A program made the position numbers and the translations under genes. The notes under the pieces are model-generated. The model did not search any database and was not told the origin of the DNA. It saw only the letters and a program-made list of their open reading frames with translations. Positions 45,329-58,876 of a stretch of DNA of 64,000 bases are shown here, in pieces. Origin of the DNA: Tenebrio molitor (Eukaryota; Arthropoda; Insecta; Coleoptera; Tenebrionidae); NCBI RefSeq assembly GCF_963966145.1, contig NC_091051.1, forward strand, positions 5,766,001-5,830,000, in the 5' to 3' direction. How positions within the stretch are numbered: position 1 is the stretch's first letter; each line of letters opens with the position of its first letter.

Positions 45329-47610
45329 ATGTCTACGAGATGGTAATTTTTTTCACATAAAATAGCCAACAATTTGTTTCATGAAGTATTTTGAAGGTAT
45401 CCAATATATCAAAAGGGTGGGCCCCAATTACGCGTTTTTCTGCCCAACTTTTGGTTGAAGTTAGTCAGGCCCACTCACGAGCAGCCCCCAAACGTGGTGC
45501 AGTTTTCGTGCTCCATGCAAATGACGAAGTTTGACATAAAGAACTATTTAGAAAAGATTTACAATGTCAAAGTAGTGGATGTACGGACGAGGATTGCTAT
45601 GGGGAAAACGAAACGGGTACACGGAAAAGGCTACGTAATAAAAGAGGACGATATCAAATACGCCTATATCACACTGGTGAGTCCGTTAACAAAATTATTT
45701 ATTCAATCAAAATTCTAATTTAAATGGGAAATATATGTGGTCTGAGTAGGCTGTTTGCGGGCTGCACCTTTGATTTTTGTTGCAAGAATCCAAATACGCG
45801 CGGTCGTCGCCGTCCAACTCGAAATCAAAAATGTCGAAATTTTCTTCAATCCGCGATTTCGTAACTGATTTCGGCACGACCGAAATACCCAAAGACACTA
45901 AATAATTGAGCACGATTTGCGCAGGAGTTTTGTTGTACTTCTTTCCCATGTCTACGACTTTAGGGTCGTGGATCGTGGGCGTCGGAAATCCAGGCTTCCC
46001 CGCATAATTACTGCGCCCCAGGGGGCAAAACCCCGTGATTACGATATCACGGTCCTTGCAAAATTTGATCAATTTCTTCTGATTGATGTTCGGATTGACC
46101 TCCACCTGATTGATCACAGGCTTGATCTTGCAATGTTTTAAGACGCGATCGACTTGCTCGCTGTTAAAATTCGACAAACCGACGCTCTTGGCCAAACCGA
46201 GTTTGACGCACTCTTCCATCCCCTCCCAAGTCTCCAAATAATCGACGTCGCTGTAACCCGACGCGTCCTGAGGCAGCGGAGGCGCCGACTCTTTGAACCC
46301 CATCGGCCAGTGAACCAAATATAAATCGATGTAGTCGAGTTTCAACTTGGCGAGCGTGTCTTTGAGCATCGGCACCACTTGATTCTTGGCGTGGTGGTTG
46401 TTCCATAGCTGCAGAATTCGCCTGATTATTAGGTTAAGTCGGAAGGAAATCCGTTACTTTGCTGGTTATGAAGACGTCGTCGCGTTTCACGGTACCGTCG
46501 GCGATTTTTGCGTGGAGGCCTTCGCCCACTTCGGCTTCGTTCTCGTAAAACCAGGCGCAGTCGAGGTGGCGGTAGCCGCAAGAGATTGCATCTTTTACGG
46601 CTTGTTGGACTTCGCCAGGAGGGGACTGGAATTTCGTTTCATTTCGGGAAGTTCTCCAAACGAGGGACTTACCTTGTAGGTCCCCAAACCTACGATGGGA
46701 ATTTCAAGGCCGTTGTTGAGTCTCAAAGTGCGTCCCATTTGGCAGCTGTAGGTGCGAATCTGACTTAAGATACTACCGACACGTGCAAAAGCTGTCATCG
46801 ATAAACGTAATCTCGCTCAAGGTCACCCCTAACAATTTTTTACTTACAGTGATTCTCGCATGCTTTTAATCATTACGAATGCACCATCAGTCATCACTCA
46901 TCAGTGCGTGACAGATGTTATCAATTTCTTTATCTCTCTTTTAGTGGCGTAACATATTACCTTCAAAAGTTATATGTAGGTATTATGATTTAAAAAAATT
47001 GCGAAAACGTGATGTAGCGTCAATTATGCTAACAGCCATAATCACCTGGTTTGCGTCGACCACATCTCCCATGTTTATTTTGTGGGCCCAAGTCGAAAAC
47101 ATTTATTAAAATAAAATTCACGTGAAAACTTTAAACAAATGTCAAAATTGACAAATGACAGTTTATTAAGTTAGTTTCCATAGTTACGCTGCACTTTTTG
47201 GAAATTTTGTTTTCCATAGCCGCCCTTTATCCTGATGTAAAATCCGTGTTACTCTCTCCGACGTTTGACATTTAAATTGTCATTTTTAAAATGTCATTCA
47301 ACACTTGTCCTAAAGATTATTTAAAAATGTCTTTTAAAAGACATTAATAATTACTCTTGTTTCATTCCAAATGAAATGCTTGTTACGTCAATAGTTTTGA
47401 CGAAGTACAAAGGAAGAAACGAAAAAATTGGTATTTTTGTGTACATTTTAGCCGAAAGACGAAAAGTTTGTCTTTCCCGACTTATTCCCCGAAAATAAAG
47501 CGGCAAAGGAGGAGGAAGAAACCACTCTAAATCAAGCGAAGAAGGGGCTGCAAGAATTCCTCGAGAAGAACAAAGAGAGACCGAACATGCCCGGCTGGTT
47601 CAGCGTGTGA
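45329..47610 (+). CDS. mRpL23: Mitochondrial large ribosomal subunit protein uL23m
   Basis: Three exons (45329-45342, 45397-45676, 47452-47610) join in frame to 150 residues, the family size. The N-terminal MSTRWYPIYQKGGPQLRVFLPNFWLKLVRP matches MRPL23. It is followed by VQFSCSMQMTKFDIKNYLEKIYNV and, in the last exon, PKDEKFVFPDLFPENKAAKEEE and the terminal PNMPGWFSV. It binds near the polypeptide exit of the mitochondrial ribosome. The first intron is 54 nt; the second is 1,775 nt and encloses the complete aldo-keto reductase gene on the other strand. That gene's stop codon is 30 bp from the mRpL23 donor site. The start is the first ATG. Polyadenylation signal AATAAA lies near 47637. Confidence 0.93.
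45707..46798 (-). CDS. Aldo-keto reductase, nested in the mRpL23 intron
   Basis: Three exons (46798-46673, 46625-46458, 46408-45707) join to 331 residues. The N-terminus (MTAFARVGSILSQIRTYS) is basic and free of acidic residues, so it may be a mitochondrial presequence; an internal ATG (MGRTLRLNNG) offers a cytosolic form of about 311 residues. The barrel has GLEIPIVGLGTYK and the catalytic set: Asp and Tyr in HLDCAWFYENE, Lys in ITSKLWNN and His in YLVHWPMGF. Later markers are GLSNFNSEQVDRVL and QVEVNPNINQKKLIKFC, and the NADP-binding loop VVPKSVTKSRIEENFDIFDFEL. It reduces carbonyl compounds with NADPH. The AKR class is certain and the substrate is not. It lies entirely inside an intron of mRpL23, on the opposite strand. 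Confidence 0.9.
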
Positions 47611-47717
47611 AACCCCTTGTTGTTAGTCTTTTGTAAATAAATATCCATAGAGATAAGTTTGATCAATAAAGGTGTTGAAAGAAACGTCATCCGATTATTA
47701 GTAAATTCACAGTGACA

Positions 47718-49115
47718 ATGCGTGTAACTTTCTGCACGGACCTCGACAAGAGCGTCGTGGTGGCCAATTGCGAAAAGCGCGGTTGGATGCACGTGGGCCC
47801 CGAAGACGACTGGAACATCTACTGGGCGGGGACCCAGACTTGCAGGAGCTTGTTCAGTGTGGATAGCGGTTACAGGATGCACGACAATCAGTAAATTGAC
47901 TCTACCGACAAATTAGGAGCCTCACGAGGCGGGTTTCAGATTGATCAATCACTTCCCTAACCATTACGAAATTTCGAGGAAGGATTTGCTGGTCAAGAAC
48001 ATAAAAAGGTACCGTCGAGACTTGGAAAAAGAAGGCAACGTGCTGGCGGAAAGGGGAGACTCGAAATACCTACATCTGGATTTTATTCCGGTGACTTTTG
48101 TACTCCCCGCCGACTACAACATGTTCGTCGAGGAGTACAGAAAGGCGCCTCAGAGCACCTGGATCATGAAACCGTGCGGAAGGTCCCAAGGTTCGGGAAT
48201 CTTCCTCATCAACAAACTGTCGAAGCTGAAACGGTGGTCGCGCGAGTCGAAAAGTCCCTTTCAGCAGCAGCTCACCAAAGAGAGTTACGTGATCTCGAAG
48301 TAGGCTCGGATCGCGATCGTCCGTCCAAATTAACACCTCAGTTTTTAGATACATAGACAACCCCCTGCTGATCGGGGGCAAAAAGTTCGACTTGCGCTTG
48401 TACGTTCTGGTGACGTCTTTCAGGCCCCTGAAGGCCTACCAGTTCCGCTTAGGGTTCTGCAGGTTCTGCACCGTGAAATACGACTCGAGCGTGGCGGAAC
48501 TCGACAACATGTACGTCCACTTGACCAACGTGTCGGTGCAGAAACACGGGGTGACCCAACGGACTCCTTGCGGTGCCCCTGGTAACGTGTTGTTCGCAGG
48601 GCGAGTACAATTCCATGCACGGGGGCAAACTCAGCGTGCAGAATCTTCGCTTGCACCTGGAAAGTACCAGAGGGAAGCAAGTCACGGAGAGGTTGTTCGA
48701 TCAAATCAGTTGGTTGATCATTCACTCGTTGAAAGCTGTGGCGCCGGTGATCGCCACGGATCGGCATTGCTTCGAGTGCTACGGCTACGACATCATCATC
48801 GACAACAAACTAAAACCTTGGCTGATCGAAGTATTAACTTGTGGTTGGTATTCGCGCGTTAATCGGCTTGTTTAGGTGAACGCTTCGCCCTCGCTGACGT
48901 CGACAACTGCGAACGACCGAATACTGAAACATAAATTGATGGATAATATTTTCTCGATTATTGTACCTCCCTCCGGCATGCCTGACGTGCGTTGGAATAA
49001 AATTCCAAGTCAGGAGGCTCTGGGAGACTTCGAACTGTTGATAGACGAGGATCTCATACACCTGCACGAAGGTGAGAACAGTAGTTTTCTGTCGAAGAAC
49101 AACAGATGGAAGTAG
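47718..49115 (+). CDS. TTLL1: Tubulin polyglutamylase subunit TTLL1
   Basis: Five exons (47718-47890, 47940-48299, 48349-48550, 48600-48830, 48876-49115) join in frame to 401 residues; human TTLL1 is about 423. Family marks are NHFPNHYEISRKDLLVKNIKRYRR, WIMKPCGRSQGSGIFL (nucleotide-binding), FDLRLYVLVTSFRPLKAY and VHLTNVSVQKHG. Also present are LRLHLESTRGKQVTERLFDQI, HCFECYGYDIIIDNKLKPWLIEVNASPSL and TANDRILK, including the ATP/Mg Glu-x-Asn site. It adds glutamate side chains to tubulin in axonemes and neurons, as the catalytic subunit of a complex. All four introns are 45-49 nt. The gene begins 108 bp after mRpL23 on the same strand and ends tail to tail with ATP8A. Confidence 0.95.
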
Positions 49116-49143
49116 TGACGGAATCAAGTCATTGTATGAGTTA

Positions 49144-49161
49144 AATAAATATACATTTATT
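49144..49161. terminator. Facing poly(A) signals of TTLL1 and ATP8A
   Basis: AATAAA on the plus strand (49144-49149) follows the TTLL1 stop codon by 29 bp. AATAAA on the minus strand (49161-49156) lies six bases further on and suits the ATP8A mRNA, whose stop is at 50069. If both are used, the two mRNAs overlap at their 3' ends by a few tens of bases. Confidence 0.6.
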
Positions 49162-50068
49162 ACATATTCTTTAAAATATCCATAGCATACATTGTTTATA
49201 GAGATTATAACATTAACATGAAGTAGATTTCAACGGGGGGCGATTACGTAGCCCCACAAACAAATAATATGTCAGCGCATTGGTGGCGCAGTAATTTACA
49301 AAAAACCGTGTTACTGGATTCGCAACCACGTTAAAATTGGAATCTATTAACAGACATTAATTTATACTCGGAATTACAACAATAACTAGAAGTACAGTTC
49401 ACGTTCAGGATCGGACATTTTTGAATGTTCAGAGCAGTTTTAAGACTCCTCCAGTCGAGATGATGTTTAGGCCGTATAAATTTTCCGGTGGTCTAGTCCA
49501 ACCCTGAAGACGTTCGTGTTCAACAATAACAAAATACAACAACAGTAAAAAACCTACAAAACAAGAGAAAAATTCGAACCGTCAGACTAGTGGTAATCCA
49601 TTCTTTGTAGAAAAAAAGTTGCAGAAAATATTTGATCTCGATCTGTACAGACTTTTGTTAGCTTAATACTAAATCATAAGTCTCTCCAGTGAAAAAGTGT
49701 TATACTTAGTATCACTAAAATTAAATTCAGAAAGGCACGTGACAGAGTGACTTATTGAATAAACTATTCTTTCCTGATCTACACAGTGATTGTAATAATT
49801 TGACACACTTGTAGAATCCAAAAAAAACCAGTCGGATGAACCGTACATAAGCGTGCACCCTGTAATATTTGGCACAAGCATTCGCCGGCACGACGACACG
49901 TAAAGCGCAGGAGTTAGTTCGAAATTGTTGCAAAAGCTATGTTAGTTCCAGTTCGAGATTGTAGCCATCCTCCTTACGTATGGTTCATCCCTCAAATGAA
50001 AAATAACCACTTACAAGCTATAAAAGCACATGTTTTGGCTGTTTCGAAGCGTGTCGCCGCCGCTCCCT

Positions 50069-53000
50069 TTACATCCCGTCCGGTTTGGGAATGTTGGTGT
50101 CGTAAGCTCTGATCACCTCCGTTTGCGAGACGGCGCCGCCTTCCTCTTGCGAAAAGGCGAATCCATCTGACAAAAACACGCATTAAAATCGCCCGACCCG
50201 GTGTAACCCAGGCGTTTGCACATCTACGAAATAGCCGATAGACGTAAAGAAACAAAAGAACAAAATTAGTGGGTTCACAAAGTGAGAAGCTGGCACGGGA
50301 CGTGAATGTGTGATACTCACGTGACATCTCTACCTCCAAATCAATCCGGGGGGTGCGACGCGTGAACACGTTCTTCAGCAAACGGGCAGTCTCCGAGAGT
50401 CTGCAACCATGTTAACTAACGGTTCTGGCCTACTTACAGCTTACGGCGTAACAAACAACATTCAAGCGTGCCAATGTTAGTAGAAGCCAACGTGAAAATG
50501 TGCAAACGTACATGCTCCAATGCAGGGTACTTACATATCGCGAACTGTTCCAAAGCATGCATTGTTCTTGCAACAGACAACCAGTATTACCAACACATTG
50601 GAGAGTTTTCGGCATAGAACACAAAACAACCATTACAAGTGAACAGTAAATAAGGTACATTTTTATTTGGTTCAAGTTTACAAGTCTTTACAAAAATATA
50701 GGTAAGTAGTCTAAAGTTGTTTTAAAAATGACAACAAACAAAACACTTTTAGTATCAAAAATAAACACATTTTTTCGACATAATTGAAATAAACATTTTG
50801 TGCGCATTGTGCGTCCGTTTTGAACAATTGCAACCGATTGTCCCGCAACAGTTGTCAATGTAAAAGGAATACGAGGAATGTACTTGAGTTAGTATGGAAT
50901 GTCGGAATGATCCACACCCGCACGAAAAGTCAAGCTTGATGGGTGGGGCGAGCCGGAGTGACCACGTTTGGTTTCCACCTGACACCAGTAATCGTGCTGC
51001 CATAAAAAGAAAACTAACTCTACTAAATGTTATTTGAGACTAGGTAAAATCACACTCCACACTACAAAACAAGTTACTTGTAACTGTTCAAAAAAAACCT
51101 CAAGTGCCGGCGTGCACAACAAAAATAAAATAACTAGAGACGCCCACCCGTAGAGTGAATGCGAGAAAGTAGCCAACACGTGCACATTGACATACAACCC
51201 CTCTAAGAGATACTTACGAGTTCTTGGACTCGCCCCGGAACACGTCGGTGCCGGTCTTGCGGATCTCTCCTTCTCGGACGGCGTCCGTCAACGACTTGAA
51301 GATCGTCCCGCGAATGCTGGAAACGATACAAATATCACAGAGTCAAACGAGGAGTTTCAGGTTTACATAGGACAAGGACACCAGATCTTGAGCAGAACAT
51401 CGGAGAGAGGACAACTAGAAAGGGAACGACTGACACCACAACCTCCCCGAAAAGCGAATACTTACACTTTGATCAGGAAATCTGGAATGATGGCTATCGC
51501 GGGTATGAGGAACATGCCCAACCAGAAGACGGCAGTGGTGAACAGCATTAAGTACATCCCGGACATGACGCTTCCGACGGGGACTGTCGGCCAGAACATG
51601 CTGTACGCGATAATGAACACGAACCAGAGCACGATCGAGCCCCAGATGGCGCAATGCGTCAACCACGTCCACGAGTTGGTGACGAGGCCGGCTTTCAGGC
51701 AGACGGTGATGACGACGTACTAAAAACAACAATTAAAACTACCATTACAAACACCAGAAACTGTTTGTTGTCTCACCGTGTACACGAAATTTCCGACCAC
51801 TAGATATCCCCCGTCGCGCCCCGACATCCACAGAATGTCGTGCTCGCAGATCAGCAGAGGCAACCAGAACAAAATCGCCGAGTGTATCATCCCGTTGAAC
51901 ACCCACAACCAGAACACCTTCACGTTGAATAATTGGCCGTTCTGCGACGGTTTGTACAGTTGGGGATGCGTCATCATCACCTCGTCGCTGCAAGTCTTGT
52001 CGAACAGGCCCATGGCTAGAGGCGGCAACGCCGTAAACAACACGTTGTAGAAACCTATCGACCACCTCTCGAACAAAATCTGACCCGACCAGCCCGAGTA
52101 AATCGCGAACCACAGCTCGATCACGTACAGACAGATGTTCTTGTAGAAGCTGTACAGGATCAACTTGCACATCCTGGAGTAGTTCCAGGCGCCGTGGACC
52201 AACAACAACCGCAACAAAAACCTGAACTGGGCTATGCTGTAGTCGGACGCGCACGCCGCTTGCAATCCCTCCGCCCCCGAAATGCCCACCCCGACGTGAG
52301 CCTTCTGGATCATGGCGACGTCATTGGCGCCGTCGCCGATCGCCAGAGTCACCGTTTTCGTGTATTTCGTGACGTACTCGACGACCTCCGCTTTTTGAAT
52401 GGGGGAAACCCGACAACATATCACGACTTTACACGAAATGCAGAGCTGGAGGAAGTCGGTTCGTAGCTCGCAGGTCAAGGCGTATTTTAATGTTTTCCCG
52501 TCGATCACCAGGGCGATGTCGTTTTGTCTTTCCAAGTTTTCGCCCAGCTCGGCGTTGTGCCGCAAAATTGACTCTCTGGTGTTCTGAAAATGGACAGAAT
52601 CAGCGTTGCTCTCGACAATCCGACACCACTTACGTCTAGACCCTCCTCATTGAGGAGGATGTGCTGCATCCCGTGCGACAGCAACTTACACGAATACCCT
52701 ATGTTGATGGCCGTCTCTTGTTTGTCACCTGTCAACACCCAGATGTTGATGTTTGCGTTCAACAACGTCGCTATCGCTTCGGGCACGCCGTCTTGCAACT
52801 TGTCTTCGATCGCCGTCGCCCCGATCAATTTGAGTTTCCGTTCGATCAAGTTGGCCGCCTCTTCGACTTTTTCTTCGCGATGTTGCAACGATATCGTCGC
52901 TTTGTGGTAGAGCTTCTTCCACTCCTCGTAGTCCTCCTTCGTCAACTCAACTACGGCGCAACACAACGTGCGCAGCCCCTCCGTGGCAAAATTCTCCAAG

Positions 53001-55676
53001 TGCTGGAGCAAGACGTCGCTGTGTTCCCTCCCCAAACTGTCCAGACGCTCGTAGATGACCGTGTCGGCGCCTTTACAAAACAATTTGATTTTTCCTTCGG
53101 GATCTTTGACTATGACGGACATCCGTTTCCTCGCCGACGAAAACTCCAAAACGGAGAGGATCTCGTAGCGTTGCTTCTCGCCCAGAGCGTTGATCTCGAC
53201 GAAGCTCGGGGTGCGACTTTTAAAAACGTAGCCGAAGCGACTGGCCCCGTAGACTAGGGCGCGCTCGTCGGGGGAGGCCGCGTGATAGACCACACTCCCG
53301 TCGGGCATCTTCTCCGGGATGACGGTGTGACAAACGGACAAGAGAACCAACAGCTCTTTTATCAGTTCCGCGTTTTTGTGTTCCTGTCGCAGATGTTTGA
53401 CAATCAGAGCGTCGTTGACGTTATCGGCGAGGGCGTCGTACACGTCGTGGCCTATGGCGCACCGCTTGAACTCCATCACGTTTCGAGTCAAAGTGCCCGT
53501 TTTGTCGGAGAAAATGTACTTGACCTGGCCCAGCTCCTCGTTCAGGTTAGAGGTCCTCGCCATCGCCGGAGTGTCGCTCTCCTCGTGGTACATCTTGATG
53601 TCCATGTTGATGAAGATGGCCTGGATGAAGCGCACCACTTCCAGCGTCACTTGCAGCGATATCGGGATGAGATTGTTGAACAAGATCAAGAACGTGAGAA
53701 GATTGTAGGCGAAGTTTTGCGTAGAATTCGCTAAAAAAGAAACAAACTTTTCACTCAAACTCAAATAACGGGTGACTATTAAAATTTTCACTTAGGGTTG
53801 GCTATGGATCATTCTTTGTTTTCCGTTGCACCTTAGACACTGACAAGTTTGACATTTCAATAAATGTTTTTTCTCTTAATTTGGTTATGTTTCAATTGTA
53901 CTGACTGACATTTGTCGTTCGTTCTTGCGTGTGTCTAAAGTAACAGAAAAAATAACAACTCGTTCAAAGCCAACTCCAAGTGAAAATTTTAATAGTCACC
54001 CGTTATTTGTACACAATGAAGGTAAAATATACAAAAACGCAAGACGTACATACGACCAAAAAAGTGTTCACAATACTTACGTTGGTGTTTTCTGTGGCAT
54101 AACCATAATATTTTAAGGCCGAATTCAATTTAAAAATACTAATTATAACAACGAACAGCATTATTACGTTACGTCAATTCACTAGTGTTGCCAACACAGA
54201 TTCAAACAACACCAAACTAACTAAATAAAAACAAATGACCACTACAGAACTACTAGATTTTTTAGAATTTGACGTACGAGCGTTACTGCATATTAAATTT
54301 TGTCGTGTATGGTTCAATTTAATGAATTATGTACGTTTTACGTCCAACGTTTGTTGCAAAGAAGCAGTAACTCACGTTCGAGGCCAATGTAGTCGTCGGC
54401 ACCGCTCTGATTGTTGTTCCACAGTAAATTGAAGATGGCGCTGATGAGACACATTGTAAACAAGATGCCGAACAAGAGGAGGATTTGTATGTTGGTGAGT
54501 TTGTCGACGCTGGATCGTTTCAAGGGAGCCGAGGTGGAGTTCCTCATCAGTTTGGTCTCGTGACCGGTGTACGCCACGATGCCGAAGACCCACGAAGTGT
54601 TTCGCAACATGGCGCCTCTCAGCATCACCTGGTCGGGACCGAGAGGTTGCGCTCTGCAAATACGTTTTACAGCACTAAAACACCATTTCGGACTAGTTTA
54701 CATTTTGTTGGTCTCCTTGAGGACGCCGGTGAACTCGTAGAGGTGTCTGTTGGGGGGTTCGCACTCGATCGTACCCGACAAGTTCTTCAAATCGTTGATC
54801 GTCGTCAATCGGGCCGTACTGGGAAGGGCTTGTCTTATTTTAAGGTTGGTCTCGCCGTCCAGATTCGCCGTTTCGATGAAACTCATCCCTTGGGGCTCGC
54901 TTAAAACAAACACGTTTGAACCGGTCGAGACAACGCACAACGCTCACCTAGACGAGAGAAGTATCAAGTCGGCTGGAAAGAACGTGTTGTTGAGGACTTT
55001 GACGATATCGCCGACGATGACGTCCATCCATCTTACGGAAATCCAATTTTCGGCTCTCAAAACTTCGACTTTGCGGTGGTTGGTCTCGTCATCCGCTCTG
55101 TGTCTTTTCTGCAAAAAATGGAGTCTCGAGTGACAGTTGTTGAAGTGTTGCGAGGACTCACAATGTCTTCGATGATCTCTTTTATAGCTGACACCGAAAG
55201 AATAAAAATAAGAGGCACTAGTGTGGTGTAGCGTCCAGTCGGTGACACGTCCGGTATTTGTTGCAACAGGGCGATCATTAAAAAGAAAATGTTGGCCCAT
55301 CTCCGGAACTGTTCGAAAAGGAACAACGGTATGAAACGTATAACACTGGAAGAAACGTATTAACGACGCCCACGCGTTATCACCTTCGATTACCTATATT
55401 TAGCGGTTGATATTCGGTTGTTGACGAATTTTGATACTGCCGGTTGTGTCCTGTTGATGAATATCACGCGATCCTCGCTCGGTGCGTGAACATCCCCCGC
55501 TTCCGTTTCGCGGTCCAGGGCCGACGACGATGCAGTTCCATCTTCTTCGTCTCGAATGAAACAAAACAAAATGAAAACATACTGGACGACGACACGACCA
55601 CACCAAAACCTAAGGCACACTTACGGGGAAAGAATCTGTCGCGGATTAGGTTGTACAGTTCCATGTAAAGCGGCAT
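50069..55676 (-). CDS. ATP8A: Phospholipid-transporting P4-ATPase, ATP8A type
   Basis: Twelve coding exons (first 55676-55625, last 50166-50069) join in frame to 1,154 residues, the usual flippase size. Marks in order: FVNNRISTAKYSVIRFIPLFLFEQFRRWAN, LLQQIPDVSPTGRYTTLVPL, DLDGETNLKIRQALP-type actuator motif, NNLIPISLQVTLEVV (the P4-type PISL signature in M4), and YIFSDKTGTLTRNVMEF with the phosphorylated Asp. Then GADTVIYERL, WVLTGDKQETAINIGYSC, LAIGDGANDVAMIQKAHVGVGISG and the helices M5-M10. The tail ends DLEVEMS and GFAFSQEEGGAVSQTEVIRAYDTNIPKPDGM. ATP8A moves phosphatidylserine and phosphatidylethanolamine to the cytosolic leaflet with a CDC50 partner. Introns between E6 and E7 (645 nt) and near the 3' end are longer than usual here. 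An alternative upstream first exon is possible. Confidence 0.94.
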
Positions 55677-58600
55677 GGCATTCGCACTTCACATTTTCAC
55701 CGATTTCCACGGTTTTCCGCCCATCGTATATTATTTCCCGTTCGTAGAGAGCCAGCTAGGCGATCTATCGATTCGGTTCGGGGCGCGTGCTTGGAAATCG
55801 GTTTCTTGGCAACGCAAAATCGGAAGAAAATTTCGAATTTTCACCGCGCAATCTGAATGATAAACGAGCCGTTGCGTTTGGCGAGGCAATTAAGCGAACC
55901 ATTGAAGGTCGTTTCGTTAATTACTTCATACAATAGCCCACTTAGTGCGACTCGTCGATTGACGGTCTCGTTTGAACGCCAACTATCAAAAAGTACAACA
56001 GTACCACCCGGAAGGTTTCAGCTGATTGGAAAACTCCGCGCCCGCCGCGTTTACTCTTCGATAAAACACTATTTACGACGGCAATATCCACAAAACAATT
56101 ATTTACTCTCCGTTCGATTTTCTTTACGAACGAATAATCCGAGATAAGTTGATTCGAACTTACCTGGAACCCCCCTTACATTTTTTTATACGAATATTGA
56201 TCGGTACGTTTATTTATAGCAAAACTGCGATGATAATAATTAGTTGCTGATACTTCAACAGTTAGACCACACCAAACGGGGTAAGTACAGGTGAAACAAA
56301 CGAAGAACTGTTTCTGACGCGCGCTTTTTTTTCCAGAAATCGTTCTTCGAGGGTAGGAGAAGAGGCAGGAACAGGTACCTGGGGCATGGCGTTTTTTGGC
56401 AGTTGCAGCACCTCTGGTAGGACTAGAAGGTAGACGTCCGAGTTCTATATTCTGACCTGGCATCCGTCTCGTGAACTCCCCTCAGAGGCCACCCTGAACA
56501 AGCACATGGTTTAAAATTCGCATGTTGACAGGAAAAAAATTCACAAGCGCTGATTCTCGATCAACCGCCGTTGCAGCCGCCGGCGTCGTACTGAATGCAG
56601 TGAATAAAAAATATTCTATGGCAAGTCCGATCGAGATTAAATTCTGAATAATTCGGGGAACAATCGATAGCACATGAAATATTTAAGGCGCCGTTTACAA
56701 GGAGTATTAATTTCGATCGCGACTATTGACGCAAAGAAAATGGTTGTGTAAACACCATCAGTGTTACAAAGAGAATGAATGTGATTTTAATAGGTTGTTT
56801 TTTTTTTAATATCACGGTGATGTCTGGAAGCGCGCGCTAGCCCACCTGCAACGTCCACCGGCCAAGGACTAACTGGGGAGGACACCCAACCAGCCCCTAC
56901 GAATTCGACCTTTCAGTGGTGATTTTAACGATCCGTATCCTTTATGACATTTCGCAAGAAAAGGTGATGGTCGATAACAATAACAATAAAAACACAAGTT
57001 CTTCACTTTTTGCCTCCACAAATTCATTGTACGGCGTAATTACCCACGCGTTTCCATAATTTAGATGTTAAAAATGCATTCGATAAACAAGGTAATTGCA
57101 TGACGGCGTAGGCATTATCGGCGGACTAGTTTGCAATGCAAATTAACCGAAATACAATAGAACATAAGTACATACCTGTTGCTCACAAAATCACGTAAGC
57201 TTGGTCTCAGTATCATCCGTTATAAATGACGGAGAATTGTGATAAGCAATGATAACCGGCAAGTATATTCGTAAGAATTTAGTGACGCTGAAGGGATAAA
57301 CATGGTTAGTATTGTTGCAGTAATCGCACCAGTATTACATTCATATATGTATCAGTATTGACAGTATAAGTACTTTATCGATCTAGTAATGTAGATAGTA
57401 GTCGCGACGATAAAAAAAAATGGGAAAAGAGGCATATAAGGAGGGACGTTATGTCCGGCCGCACCCTTTGGAGTAGATAGTGCGCGCCGCTCCCCAAGAA
57501 ATGTCATCCCTCGCCGTGAAAACGATTTTTGTTTCATGTCGTGCTAATTTCATTACTTCGCCAGATCCAGGTGGAGTCTTTCCATTATTCTACCCACACG
57601 TGTCACGCGAAATTAAAGCCAACTGGTAATCACTCGTGGGTCACACCTTCCCATATTTAAACAGTTCTGCTCCCAATCCAGATGCCACAGCGAGAATCAT
57701 CGTTCAACAAATATTATAAAAGCTGCACGTATTGACTTAGATTAGATATATTCGAGGGGGGGGCCATGTTTAAACCGAGGGGGCGATTAGAAAAACACGG
57801 CGAGATTTTTGAAATTGGCCAATCGGTGCGTCTAGAAGTGTCGTCATTTCAAAATTGGCGATTCTAAAAATACCATTCAATAAAATTTTATCGGTTCGTG
57901 GTTGAGCCCCAATTTAATATGTCTCTAGGAATGCTAAGTGTGTTTGGGTTTTATTAACGGATTAAAAATAATGCGAAATACCTGGTAAAATGAATTGCTC
58001 CGGTGCAAGGCAGAATTCAAAATATTTACATAAAAACACTACGAATTCGTGTTTTTAACAACAGGCCGCGTCAAACAATTCTCCCCTCTCTTGGGCATAA
58101 AAAAAACAGTGTGGGTACTTAAATAATAGTCAACCGTAAAACTACTGTTTTACTGTACGAGACGTGAATTATGTCATACCGATAATTCGGAAGGTTGTTT
58201 GTGAAAATAAAAACTGTAGGAATGCCAATTTGCTCATCACACGTTTATAGAGTGACAAATTGGCGTGACTGTAGGGCTGGGGAAGGTGCGATTGGGGCCC
58301 GATTCTGGGAGCCGGTCCTGTATTCCCGCGCAGTCTATTCAAACCGCTAGAACTTTGTACCTATTTATAAGTGTCCATACCACTAAATGTACATTATGCG
58401 AACGAGATATGACATCATTGAATATCATTTTTACTTCGTTTGAAAATAAATGGCCCCAAGGGCATGTCAGTATTGCGCATGCGCGTCAGATGAAGCGGAA
58501 ATCTTCCAAAAATGTTCACGAATTAATTGTGTGTAATTCCACACCATTCTAAAATGGTAACATTTGTAAAGATACGTGTCACAAACCATAAAAGTCTCGA

Positions 58601-58876
58601 CGAAGACGCTGCAAAGGATAAGTGCGTCGTAAACGGGTAAATTGTGTATGAAAAAAAAATTGCGGTTGGGACCTACCTATGACTCCACCGTCCAGTCTAA
58701 CGTAACCATGACGATTCGTGAAAATCCTCACCATAACTGTTCACAATGCAAATATCTCAAATCGGTGCCCCTCTTCATTGCTATTCAGTCCAACTTTCCA
58801 AAACGTTGCACCAGTGTTAGTATTTACGCTGTCATCTGTCAATTTTAGACAACTGTCAATCACATAACCTCGAAAT
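55677..58876. other. Interval between ATP8A and mRpL21, about 3.2 kb
   Basis: The first few hundred bases presumably contain the ATP8A promoter and any 5' untranslated exon. The remainder is AT-rich with small CpG-richer patches (about 56820-56890 and 57430-57520). I find no exon with recognisable protein, no tRNA-like cloverleaf and no clear transposon ends; the open frames (60-96 codons) look random. The last 30 bp are the mRpL21 leader. Confidence 0.45.

Noticed and set aside
49116..50068. Possible extra gene after TTLL1
   Set aside because: AT-rich with no protein-like frame; best explained as the ATP8A 3' UTR.
50430..51003. Open frames of about 80 codons between the last exons of ATP8A, considered as alternative exons
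   Set aside because: They do not resemble P4-ATPase tails, and the three flanking exons join in phase without them.
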